Origin: an uncultured Stenotrophomonas sp.
Lineage (GTDB): Bacteria > Pseudomonadota > Gammaproteobacteria > Xanthomonadales > Xanthomonadaceae
DNA length: 64,000 bases
Direction: 5' to 3'
NCBI RefSeq assembly: GCF_945952405.1
Contig: NZ_CAMFIA010000001.1
Location: forward strand, 1-64,000
Shown: positions 1-7,660 of the stretch, piece after piece
Layout: each line of letters starts with the position of its first letter
Position numbering within the stretch: the first letter of the stretch is position 1
Notes under the pieces: model-generated
Databases searched by the model: none
Told to the model about the DNA's origin: nothing
Seen by the model: only the letters and a program-made list of their open reading frames with translations
Program-made: the position numbers and the translations under genes

Positions 1-2
1 AC

Positions 3-2549
3 ATCACCAACAATGGCGCGCTGATCTCCAACGTGGCCGGCAACACCACGCTGGGTGGCACCATCAGCGGCAGTGGTGGCCTGACCCAGGCCGGCAGCGG
101 GTCGCTGCTGCTGACCGGCACCAATACCTATACCGGCGGTACCACCATCAATGCTGGCGGCACGTTGCAGCTCGGCAATGGCGGTGCGACCGGCTCGATC
201 ACCGGTGACATCACCAACAACGGTTCGCTGGTATCCAACGTGGCCGGCAACACCACGCTGGGCGGCACCATCAGTGGCAGTGGCGGCTTGACCCAGGCCG
301 GCAGTGGCACGCTGACGGTCACCGGCAACAACACCTATACCGGTCCGACCACCATCAATGCCGGCGGCACCCTGCAGGTCGGCAATGGTGGCGCCACCGG
401 CGCGATCGGCGGCAACGTCACCAACAACGGCAGCCTGGTGTTCAACGTCGGCGGCAACACCAGCGTGGGCGGCGCCATCAGCGGCAGCGGTGGCCTGACC
501 CAGGCCGGCAGCGGCACGCTGACGCTGACCGGCAACAACACCTATACCGGTGGAACCACCATCAACACCGGCGGCACGCTGCAGGTCGGCAATGGCGGCG
601 CGAGCGGTGCGATCACCGGCAACATCACCAACAACGGTGGCCTGGTGTTCAACGTCGGTGGCAACACCACCGTCGGTGGCACCATCAGTGGCAGCGGCGG
701 CCTGACCCAGGCCGGTACCGGCACTGTCACCCTCACCGGCAACAACACCTATACCGGTGGCACCACCATCAATGCCGGCGGCACCGTGCAGGTCGGCAAC
801 GGTGGGGCCAGCGGCTCGATCACCGGCAACATCACCAACAACGGTGGCCTGGTCATCAACACCGGCGGCACCACCACGCTGGGTGGCAGCATCAGCGGGG
901 GGGGAAGCATCGTGCAGGCCGGTCCGGGCACGTTGAACCTCGGCGGCAACAGTGGTGGCTTCAGCGGCACCGGCCAGGTCACCGGGGGTGGCCTGAACGT
1001 CACCGGCACCATCGGTGGCCAATGGACCATCGGCAGCGGTAACACGCTGTCCGGCACCGGCACCATCGGTGGTACCGGCGGCGGCGTGACGGTGTCCAGT
1101 GGTGGCGTGCTGTCGCCGGGCAATGGCCCGGGTAACGGCAGCGGTGCAGGCAACGGCACCGGCACGATCACCGTGGGTGGCAACCTGACGCTGTCGCCGG
1201 GCAGCACGCTGGGCATCGACCTTGGGGCCAGCGGCAGCGATACGGTACAGGTGGGGGGCAGCGCCAATGTCGGCGGCAGCACCGTGAAGGTGAATACCCT
1301 CTCGCCCAGCACCAGCTACCAGCAGGGCCAGCAGTACACCGTGATCAACGCGGGTGGTGGCGTGAGCGGGCAGTTCGCCGCGGCAACGTCGCCGTCGGCC
1401 TTCCTGACCATCACGCCGGTGTATACCGCCAACACCGCCAATCTGAAGATCGACGTGGCGCAGACCGCGGCATTCACCACGGTGGCCAGTACGCGCAACC
1501 AGTACAACACCGCTGCCGCACTGGACAGCCTGCCGCAGAGTGGGGCGGCGCTGGGCCTGTACAACACCGTGCTGCTGTATGACGCAGCGACCGCGCGCAG
1601 CGCATTCGACCAGCTGTCCGGCGAAGTGCATGCCGCCAGCCGTGCGGTGCTGCTGTACGACAATTACCTGGAGGAAGGCATCCGCCAGCGCCTGGGCAGC
1701 GAGCTGCCGACCGTGCGTGGCGAGCGTGCTTCGGCCTGGTTGGCCGGTAGCGGCAAGGTATTCAAGCAGGATGGCGATGGCAATGGCGATGAGATCCGCT
1801 CCAACCGCAATGCGCTGATGGCCGGCGTGGATTGGCAGCTGGGCGAGCACGTGGTGCTGGGTGCGGCCGCCGGCAACGAGCGGCTGGATACCCGCCTGTA
1901 CGACCGCAGCTCGCGGGCGCGCCTGCGTGGTACCACCTTCGGCCTGTATGCGCAGGGCCAGTGGAACAACGGCTTCGCGGTCGGTGGCAGCGTGTCGCGC
2001 GGCGACTACCGCACGCGCACCACGCGTGAAGTGCCGCTGCTGGGCCAGACCCTGTACAGCCGCCAGGATTCGGATGTGACCATCGCCCAGGTCGAGGGCA
2101 GCTGGACCTGGACCCACGGCAGGACGCAGCTGCAACCGTACGTGCAGTTCACCCGGCACTGGGTCGACAGTGATCGTGCGGTCGAGCAGGGCGGCAGCGC
2201 CGCGCTGGTGCTGGAAGGCGGCAAGGACACGCTCAATGTCAGCACCGTCGGCGTGCGTGGCCGCTGGGACGTTGGCAGTGGCGAGCGCTTCCCGGCGCAG
2301 CTGACGGTCGGCCTCGGCTGGCAGCACGCATCGGGTGATACCGATGTGGCCAGCCGCAACCGCTTCGCCGTCGGCGGCAATGCCTTCGATGTCTACAGCG
2401 CGGTGATGGCACGCAATGCACTGGTCAGCCAGGTGGGCGTGGCGGTCGGCCTCGGTCGCAACAGCCAACTGTCGATGTTCGTACAGGGCCAGCATGGCGA
2501 CGGCCGCAGCGATATCGGTGGGCAGATCAACCTGCGCGTAGGCTTCTGA
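3..2549 (+). CDS. Autotransporter (type Va), 3' part only
   Basis: The frame is already open at the window edge, so the N-terminus and signal peptide are missing. The visible passenger is Gly/Asn/Thr-rich, with tandem 69-residue units (207 bp period, about 100-830) carrying the LTGNNTYTGGTTINAGGTLQ type of motif typical of passenger-associated transport repeats. A linker follows, then a C-terminal autotransporter beta-barrel of roughly 260 residues that ends in the usual aromatic residue (RVGF). The passenger is expected on the cell surface after secretion through the barrel. The near-identical repeats could vary in copy number between strains. The ligand or activity cannot be read from this part. 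Confidence 0.93.
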   Translation: MTNNGALISNVAGNTTLGGTISGSGGLTQAGSGSLLLTGTNTYTGGTTINAGGTLQLGNGGATGSITGDITNNGSLVSNVAGNTTLGGTISGSGGLTQAGSGTLTVTGNNTYTGPTTINAGGTLQVGNGGATGAIGGNVTNNGSLVFNVGGNTSVGGAISGSGGLTQAGSGTLTLTGNNTYTGGTTINTGGTLQVGNGGASGAITGNITNNGGLVFNVGGNTTVGGTISGSGGLTQAGTGTVTLTGNNTYTGGTTINAGGTVQVGNGGASGSITGNITNNGGLVINTGGTTTLGGSISGGGSIVQAGPGTLNLGGNSGGFSGTGQVTGGGLNVTGTIGGQWTIGSGNTLSGTGTIGGTGGGVTVSSGGVLSPGNGPGNGSGAGNGTGTITVGGNLTLSPGSTLGIDLGASGSDTVQVGGSANVGGSTVKVNTLSPSTSYQQGQQYTVINAGGGVSGQFAAATSPSAFLTITPVYTANTANLKIDVAQTAAFTTVASTRNQYNTAAALDSLPQSGAALGLYNTVLLYDAATARSAFDQLSGEVHAASRAVLLYDNYLEEGIRQRLGSELPTVRGERASAWLAGSGKVFKQDGDGNGDEIRSNRNALMAGVDWQLGEHVVLGAAAGNERLDTRLYDRSSRARLRGTTFGLYAQGQWNNGFAVGGSVSRGDYRTRTTREVPLLGQTLYSRQDSDVTIAQVEGSWTWTHGRTQLQPYVQFTRHWVDSDRAVEQGGSAALVLEGGKDTLNVSTVGVRGRWDVGSGERFPAQLTVGLGWQHASGDTDVASRNRFAVGGNAFDVYSAVMARNALVSQVGVAVGLGRNSQLSMFVQGQHGDGRSDIGGQINLRVGF
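100..830 (+). repeat. 207-bp tandem coding repeats in the autotransporter passenger
   Basis: At least three and a half consecutive units of 207 bp (69 codons) share long identical stretches, such as those encoding GGTISGSGGLTQAGSGTL. The units are diverged copies within one reading frame, so this is a protein repeat array. Confidence 0.85.
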
Positions 2550-2564
2550 GGGGAGCGGACCCGC

Positions 2565-2594
2565 GGTGGATCCACGTCTTGGCGTGGATCCACC
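2565..2594. repeat. Palindromic repeat, possible bidirectional terminator
   Basis: Perfect 12-bp arms (GGTGGATCCACG and its complement) flank a 6-bp loop between the convergent autotransporter and acetyltransferase genes. The core GTGGATCCACG resembles the SMAG palindromes found elsewhere in the window. Confidence 0.6.
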
Positions 2595-2606
2595 GGCAGC
2601 GGGTGG

Positions 2607-3050
2607 TCATCCCGACCGCTCCATCTCCACGGCGTCGATCCCGGCGCCGTGGCCGTTGCTGACCACGCGTGTCACCTGGAAGCCCAGGCGTGCGTAGAAG
2701 CCCTGGGTGTGCTGGCTGGTGTTGAGCGTGATGCGGGTGATCGAGGGATCATGGTCGGCCTGTTGCAGGCGCGCCAACGCCAGTTCGCGGCCGAATCCCT
2801 GCCGATGCAGCGCGCGCTCGACCATCCCCCAGCAGAACGCCGCGCTGCCGTCGCCGCGACGCCACAGGCCGCCGCAGGCCACGATCCTGCCCTCGTGTTC
2901 AATCACCTGGAACGTGCAGGCCACCGCGTGCTCGCGCAGGAAACGCTCGAAGTCGGTACGTTCTTCACGCGCGAAGTAGTCCGGTACGTTGCCGTCGAAG
3001 ATCGACAGGCAGGCGCTGGTATCCGTGGGTTGGAAAAGGCGGATGCTCAT
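2607..3050 (-). CDS. GNAT-family N-acetyltransferase
   Basis: A protein of 147 residues with a single GNAT fold. The acetyl-CoA loop is near residues 80-92 (RALHRQGFGRELALARLQ) and the C-terminal FYARLGFQ segment is typical of the family. The start was set at the ATG at 3050, because the upstream extension in frame has no GNAT similarity and lies over a palindromic repeat. It is convergent with the autotransporter and stands alone. The substrate is unknown. Confidence 0.85.
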   Translation of the reverse strand: MSIRLFQPTDTSACLSIFDGNVPDYFAREERTDFERFLREHAVACTFQVIEHEGRIVACGGLWRRGDGSAAFCWGMVERALHRQGFGRELALARLQQADHDPSITRITLNTSQHTQGFYARLGFQVTRVVSNGHGAGIDAVEMERSG

Positions 3051-3073
3051 GCAGGCAGGATAGCCGGTCCACA

Positions 3074-3097
3074 GTAGAGCCACGCCATGCGCGGATG
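3074..3097 (+). repeat. SMAG-like palindrome (degenerate)
   Basis: Starts with GTAG and matches the 24-bp element seen at 4341, 28095 and 47219 except at a few positions. Confidence 0.55.
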
Positions 3098-3127
3098 CCT
3101 GTAACCGGATACTGTTCGCGCCTGGGC

Positions 3128-4234
3128 TTACGCGGAAATGCCGGCCAGCACCGCGTACATCACCACGAAGCTCACCAGGAACAGGTAGACGCCGCCAATG
3201 GCCAGGTAGCGCAGCACGGTCAGTGCCTTGTTGCCGCCATACACGCGCTGCTGCATCCACAGCAGGTAGATCGGAACCGCCAGCCACAGCACGGCATACA
3301 GCCATTGGCTGGCGGCGGCGAATGCAGGTGATGCCAGGGCATTGCCGATGCCGGCAACGAGGAAGGTGGCCAGCAGCACCATCATCAGCCAGCAATGGCT
3401 GTAGAGCGCCACCACCAGGTGCTCGAGATAACCCATCGGCCGCGGGATGTAGGCGATGCGCAGCACCAGTGCGAACACCGGCATCAGGAAGAACAGCGCG
3501 CCGGGCAGGGCGGTCAGGATCGCCTGCATGTACAGGTCGGCCTTGCCGCCCATGCGCTGGATGTTGGCGTTGCCATTCTGCAGGCGCCGGTTGAGCCAGG
3601 TGTTGGCGAACTGCGGCCAGCCGCTGAGCACGATGGGATTGCGTTCGGCATCCCAGGGTTTGCCGTTGACGGTGTGGTTGAAGAAGGCATCCTGCCCGGC
3701 AGTGGCGACCGCTTCGCCGTTGCCGGTGAGCTCGGCCCTGCGCTGCGCTGCCGCTGCATTCACCGCCGCCCGCGCCATGGCGAAACCGGCGTTGCCGCTG
3801 GCGGCCGAGCCGGCCTGCTGCTTATCGATCATCGCCAGTTGTTGTGTACGCGCAGCTTCGACCTGTTCCAGCGTGCTCGCATTGGCCAGTGAGTCACGGC
3901 TACCGCCCATGCTGAAATCGTCGACATGCACGAGCAGCTTGCCGATGAAGAACGTAAACAGGGTGAGGATGACGAACAGCCGTAGTGGCTGCACGTATCC
4001 CACGCGGCGGCCCTTGAGGTAGTTCAGCGCAATCCGTCCGGGAATGCAGAGATCGCGCAGCGTGCGGAAGATGCGTCCGTCCAGGTGCCAGAACGATTCG
4101 AAGACTTCCTCGATGGCGTGGCCGACGTGCTTGAGCGGGTTGTGCGCGGATTGCCCGCAGCGATGGCAGTAGTGGCCATGCAGGGCGGTGTCGCAGTTCT
4201 CGCAGGCGGCGTGCGTGCTGTCGGTCGAGCTCAT
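3128..4234 (-). CDS. DUF3667-like integral membrane protein
   Basis: 368 residues starting at the ATG at 4234. The N-terminus carries a zinc-ribbon-like CENCDTALHGHYCHRCGQ segment, followed by an amphipathic region with FWHLDGRIFRTLRDLCIPG, a pattern I associate with DUF3667 proteins. A transmembrane segment lies near residues 85-105, a soluble Ala-rich middle follows, and a cluster of about four hydrophobic segments fills the C-terminal third. The function of the family is not established. It is likely an inner membrane protein. Confidence 0.8.
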   Translation of the reverse strand: MSSTDSTHAACENCDTALHGHYCHRCGQSAHNPLKHVGHAIEEVFESFWHLDGRIFRTLRDLCIPGRIALNYLKGRRVGYVQPLRLFVILTLFTFFIGKLLVHVDDFSMGGSRDSLANASTLEQVEAARTQQLAMIDKQQAGSAASGNAGFAMARAAVNAAAAQRRAELTGNGEAVATAGQDAFFNHTVNGKPWDAERNPIVLSGWPQFANTWLNRRLQNGNANIQRMGGKADLYMQAILTALPGALFFLMPVFALVLRIAYIPRPMGYLEHLVVALYSHCWLMMVLLATFLVAGIGNALASPAFAAASQWLYAVLWLAVPIYLLWMQQRVYGGNKALTVLRYLAIGGVYLFLVSFVVMYAVLAGISA

Positions 4235-4340
4235 GGGCGATGGGCCGGGCGTCGGGTGAAGGCGCCTACGATAGCGATTTTTCAGGATTCGTTCAGCTTG
4301 GGTGGCGAAGGCGCAGAAGTGCGCAGCGCGACGCGAACGG

Positions 4341-4364
4341 CATCCACGCATGGCGTGGAACTAC
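4341..4364 (-). repeat. SMAG palindrome
   Basis: A 24-bp palindrome headed by GTAG on the minus strand. It differs at one position from the copies at 28095 and 47219. It lies between the DUF3667-like gene and the island edge. Confidence 0.65.
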
Positions 4365-4420
4365 TTGCAGAACCGTCGAACCCCGGCGGGGCTTCTCTCG
4401 CCCGATGCTCTCCGCCAGCC

Positions 4421-4450
4421 AAATAAAAAAGCCGCCCAGTGGGCGGCTTC
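4421..4450 (-). terminator. Displaced native terminator of tRNA-Ser
   Basis: On the minus strand a GCCGCCC/GGGCGGC hairpin is followed by TTTTTTATTT. It directly adjoins the left copy of the 19-bp att repeat, which is the 3' end of tRNA-Ser. The simplest reading is that this was the tRNA terminator before the island inserted between the two. Confidence 0.8.
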
Positions 4451-4458
4451 TTCATTTA

Positions 4459-4477
4459 TCTGGCGGAGAGAGGGGGA
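4459..4477. other. attL: left 19-bp direct repeat of the island
   Basis: TCTGGCGGAGAGAGGGGGA is identical to 24326-24344, the 3' end of tRNA-Ser (T-arm side of the acceptor stem plus CCA). It marks the distal edge of the tRNA-integrated element. Confidence 0.9.
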
Positions 4478-4876
4478 AACAGTACCTTGACCGTCCCGCC
4501 TAGCTCCGGAGGCGTCCACAAACCGGATTTGTGTCCTGTAGTGTGTCCCTGATTGTATCTCAACTTCTTCTCTTAAATGGGGCGCTCAACGATACGCGGC
4601 CGCACTAGAGAAAAGGGTCGAAACTTTAAAAAAGAAGCGAGCTACACCTTTTGCAGCGAGGTAGTGCACTGCGCCAAGCGTCGACTGCGACGAGACTAGT
4701 TGTGCCCGGCATTGGCGGGCGAGCAAGGCGAGCTGAGTTCAATGGCATTGAAGAAGCAAGAGTGATGGGCTGATGGTGGCTTTGCCTTGATGACTAACGA
4801 AATATCTAACGCCAAAGAAATGTCTTTGCTTTGTAGAAAATTAAAAAAATGAGGTTATGGGGTCGTCAGGAATATG
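4478..4876. other. Non-coding left end of island
   Basis: About 400 bp with no convincing gene. It holds GATTTGTGTCCTG at 4526-4538 and TGTGTCCC at 4542-4549, both repeated beside the right attachment site. The remainder is AT-rich with no recognised element. Confidence 0.6.
4526..4549. promoter_or_regulatory. Putative integrase arm-type site, left
   Basis: GATTTGTGTCCTG followed by TGTGTCCC, 49 bp inside the left att repeat. The same two motifs occur at 24251-24271, 55 bp inside the right repeat. The symmetric placement suggests arm binding sites of the integrase encoded at 22821-24245. This is inference from repetition only. Confidence 0.5.
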
Positions 4877-5266
4877 CTACCTCCTTGCCAATACCTTTTT
4901 GGCCGAAGCCTTCTTGGGCGTCGACTTTTTCGTAACCGCTTTCTTAACAGTGACTTTCTTTGCGGCTTTCTTCTTCATCGCCACTTTCTTCGCCGCTGCC
5001 TTCTTTGCGACCGCTCTATGTGACGCAATGATCCTTCTGGTTAAGGAAGAAGAAGTTCCGCTTGCAGCAATAGAAGCTGCAGGTTTCGCTTTCGATGCAG
5101 AAGACGGTGTTGGGTCAAGTGCTTCCAAAACCAAGCTTCGAATTAGGTCGCCTTTGCTAACGCGTCTCTGAAAAGCAACGTCACGCAACCTGTCGTCCAG
5201 TGAAGGAGGCAAAAATACGGTTCTTAGAACCATGTTTTCTGTGTCTTTATCGTTGGTGGAGCTCAT
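4877..5266 (-). CDS. Ribbon-helix-helix protein with histone-H1-like lysine/alanine tail
   Basis: 129 residues with a good ribosome site (GAGGAAGG) 7 nt before the ATG at 5266. Residues about 13-50 (MVLRTVFLPPSLDDRLRDVA then RRVSKGDLIRSLVLEAL) look like a ribbon-helix-helix DNA-binding fold. Residues about 80-129 are repeats of AKK/TKK/VKK, like bacterial histone-H1-type tails. A sequence-specific head joined to a non-specific DNA-binding tail suggests a nucleoid-associated or auto-regulatory protein of the island. No toxin partner is obvious next to it. Codon use is less GC-rich than in the core genome. Confidence 0.75.
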   Translation of the reverse strand: MSSTNDKDTENMVLRTVFLPPSLDDRLRDVAFQRRVSKGDLIRSLVLEALDPTPSSASKAKPAASIAASGTSSSLTRRIIASHRAVAKKAAAKKVAMKKKAAKKVTVKKAVTKKSTPKKASAKKVLARR

Positions 5267-5304
5267 AAGGCGCCTTCCTCATGCATTTGTGTTATTTGCC
5301 ATGT

Positions 5305-5316
5305 ATACATATGTAT
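5305..5316. promoter_or_regulatory. Palindromic operator candidate upstream of the RHH gene
   Basis: ATACATATGTAT is a perfect 12-bp palindrome extended by further GTAT repeats, 39 bp before the start of the ribbon-helix-helix gene. RHH proteins commonly repress their own promoter through short sites of this kind. Confidence 0.4.
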
Positions 5317-5326
5317 GTATGGATTG

Positions 5327-6604
5327 TCAATCGGCAAAATAGGGGGATAGTATTTCGGTAGACATTTCGCCTAGAGCCATGAGCGAAACGAATGCAGGGC
5401 TCTGGATCTGGGAGAGCATCGGTAAATGAATAGGCCCGAAGCCAGGTTTGTGGATGGCAAGGCTAGAGTCGATCTTTTCCTGTATCAGGGCCCTATCATT
5501 AAGGCTGACTGAGAGACTATTTGGTAGGATTTTGGTAAACCACATGTCGTCAAATCCAGTTGCATCAACGGCTGCTATGGCTGGCGCCGGATGCTTCTCT
5601 CCGTCTCTGGATGTTATGTAATTGACATTAACTTCGCTCTCGTCTTTTTCGGTTATGCTCTCGACTTGACCGGCCCGGTATGTAATATTTTTGGCGTTTG
5701 AAATGTATGTAAGTACATTTGCCCAGACGGCGCCTCGAGTTAATCGTTCAGTAAATTTTCTTCGCGCGTCGTCAGATAGTGATGCCCATAGCTGCTTGTC
5801 TGTAAAAACTCTATTTTCAAACCAGTTGTCTACCCTCGCGAAAAGTGAGGCTTGATTTCCGATTATTATGATGGGGTTTGTGACCCCTTTGCGCACAAGC
5901 CAGCCTGCTATGGCGGCTGAAGTTCCACCAGCGCCTATCAGCACTATAGCGCCACTGGAATCTTGGCTTGCGATTTTAAGGAGCTCATCAGTCCGCATCC
6001 AGACGTCGCGGCCATCAAAAACTCTCCTGTTTAATATCTTTTGAAACCTGCTGGCTTGAGGGCCGTGGCCGGTAATAACTGTTGCATCAAACTCCAATAG
6101 ATTTGGATCCCAGTTCTTCTCTTTGGTTCTTATTTTCCATTTTTTCCCCGATTTAGATAGCCTGACCACTTCCTCGATTACTACTCTTGCACCAGTTATC
6201 TCCACGCATTTGTTGATGTATTTTGCAAAGTCAAGGTGTGTAGGAGGGGTTCGACCTCGGCCGACCCAGTCTGGGTAATCGCCAGAGGCGACTTTGAAAG
6301 AGTTCCAAGAAAATAGGCTTTGCATCATCACCTCAACATCTTGGCCTGCCGTAGAGTTATAGGGAAATCCTAAGTCTCTCTCGGCGGGCGTGCAGAGTTC
6401 TTGTGAGCCATTGGTATAGCCATTTTCTCCGTTCCAACTTGCTCCAATGGATTTGCTTTCAAATATTGTTATATTTATTTTAGTTTTTTTAATCTCATTA
6501 AGGCAGAAGGCCTTGGCTGCAAGGGCTGCGGCTTTGGGTCAGCCTCCTATCACGGCGATGTTGACTGCGGCGGTTGAGGCCGATTTCCTTTTGTTGTTTT
6601 TCAT
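5327..6604 (-). pseudogene. FAD/NAD(P)-binding monooxygenase-like gene with in-frame stop
   Basis: Read from the ATG at 6604, the product would be 425 residues. Residues 14-22 read VNIAVIGG, then a TGA at 6539-6541, then PKAAALAAKAF. The stop therefore falls at the third glycine of the N-terminal FAD dinucleotide-binding motif; GGA to TGA is one substitution. The rest of the frame is open, with IFESKSIGASWNGENGY, CTPAERDLGFPY and a second Rossmann motif (IVLIGAGGTSAAIAGWLV), as in flavin-dependent N-monooxygenases of the SidA/IucD/PvdA type. A restart at 6331 or 6328 would lose the FAD motif. The gene lies 69 bp downstream of the HNH gene, probably co-transcribed. GC is clearly below the genome level. 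Confidence 0.8.
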
Positions 6605-6673
6605 CAATGAAATTTCCTTCCTTATACTTTTTGGTTTCTTTTCCCTGTGGATCAATTTGACTGCAAATTTCAA

Positions 6674-7507
6674 TCAGGTGGGTTTTTCCTTTATTTTTGC
6701 TGCGAGAGCATAGGTTGGAGTGGAGTGCTCACTCAGTAGTTTTATCCGGATCATTGAGGCGCTTGCGTCATCAGCCGTCAGGCGAACGTCTTCAATGATG
6801 TGTAAGCACTTTCGGTTAGATGGAAGCGGATTCTGCTCTGTGCAACCTATCCAGTTTCGCGCATCCCAACGCTTGCCAAGAATAATGGGCACCAGTGGGC
6901 TTTGCTCAATCGGGAAAGCACCGTGCACCGCGACCTGGTAGCCGTGAGCAATCTTGGCCAGCATCCGAACGAAAGACCTGATGTCCATCCTGTCCTGAAA
7001 CTGCATGCCTACAGAGGCATGCTCGCGAACTGTCTCCCCCTCGCCAAGTCCCATGGTCAGCGTATCCATGGCGGAAACCTCTATCCCCTCTGCAGAGGGA
7101 TCGGGCGGAAATTTAGGGTTGAGGAAGCCGGGCAGAGCAAGGACGGGGAGGTGCTTGACTTTGACGCTTTGATCCCAGGGGAGATCGTGCTCAACCAAGG
7201 AATTGTCGGCGCGTATGAAGGTCTGTTTTATCGATTCCGTGGCGGGCCGTCGATGAGATTTTCGACCCTTTATTCCCAAAGATTGGCGGCCGCGATCCAA
7301 AAATCCGCGAAGCACTCTCATTTCGAACTGGGACGTAAGCTTTGCACACGGATCGCAGCTTGAATCTGGCAGTACGAGAGTTCCACCAAGGCCTTTCGGC
7401 ACGATGTGCTCTTCGGTCAAGCGCCCTTGTGTAGCACCACAATAGATGCAGGCGCCGACTGGCTTGAAACGATGGGTAACAGGTGCCCGCAATCGAGTTG
7501 AATCCAT
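6674..7507 (-). CDS. HNH endonuclease-like protein
   Basis: 277 residues. The N-terminus has CIYC (Cys20, Cys23), the EEHIVPKGLGG core (His34) and CDPC (Cys51, Cys54), the pattern of zinc-stabilised HNH nucleases. The remaining 200 residues show no motif that I recognise. It is the first gene of a two-gene minus-strand unit with the broken flavoprotein gene downstream. HNH proteins on islands often belong to defence systems, but no methylase or other restriction partner is present here, so the role stays open. Confidence 0.8.
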   Translation of the reverse strand: MDSTRLRAPVTHRFKPVGACIYCGATQGRLTEEHIVPKGLGGTLVLPDSSCDPCAKLTSQFEMRVLRGFLDRGRQSLGIKGRKSHRRPATESIKQTFIRADNSLVEHDLPWDQSVKVKHLPVLALPGFLNPKFPPDPSAEGIEVSAMDTLTMGLGEGETVREHASVGMQFQDRMDIRSFVRMLAKIAHGYQVAVHGAFPIEQSPLVPIILGKRWDARNWIGCTEQNPLPSNRKCLHIIEDVRLTADDASASMIRIKLLSEHSTPTYALAAKIKEKPT

Positions 7508-7660
7508 TTAGCTACCAGCTCCTTCTGGGACCAGAAATGTCAGGGGCACGGTCGGCGGCGTCCTAGCCTTGCCCATAGCCCTTGAATGTATCCCATGTAG
7601 CAAGGCTAGTCAGTGTTGGGGCTGGACTACCTTCCGGCTGGGCTGATGCTGCTTCGATCC

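Noticed and set aside
6539-6541. Selenocysteine or other recoding at the in-frame TGA
   Set aside because: The position is a conserved glycine in the FAD motif, and no hairpin consistent with a SECIS element was evident just downstream.
6447-6713. Plus-strand frame that would encode an 88-residue hydrophobic protein
   Set aside because: It is antisense to the N-terminus of the broken flavoprotein, whose reading frame and motifs are better supported.
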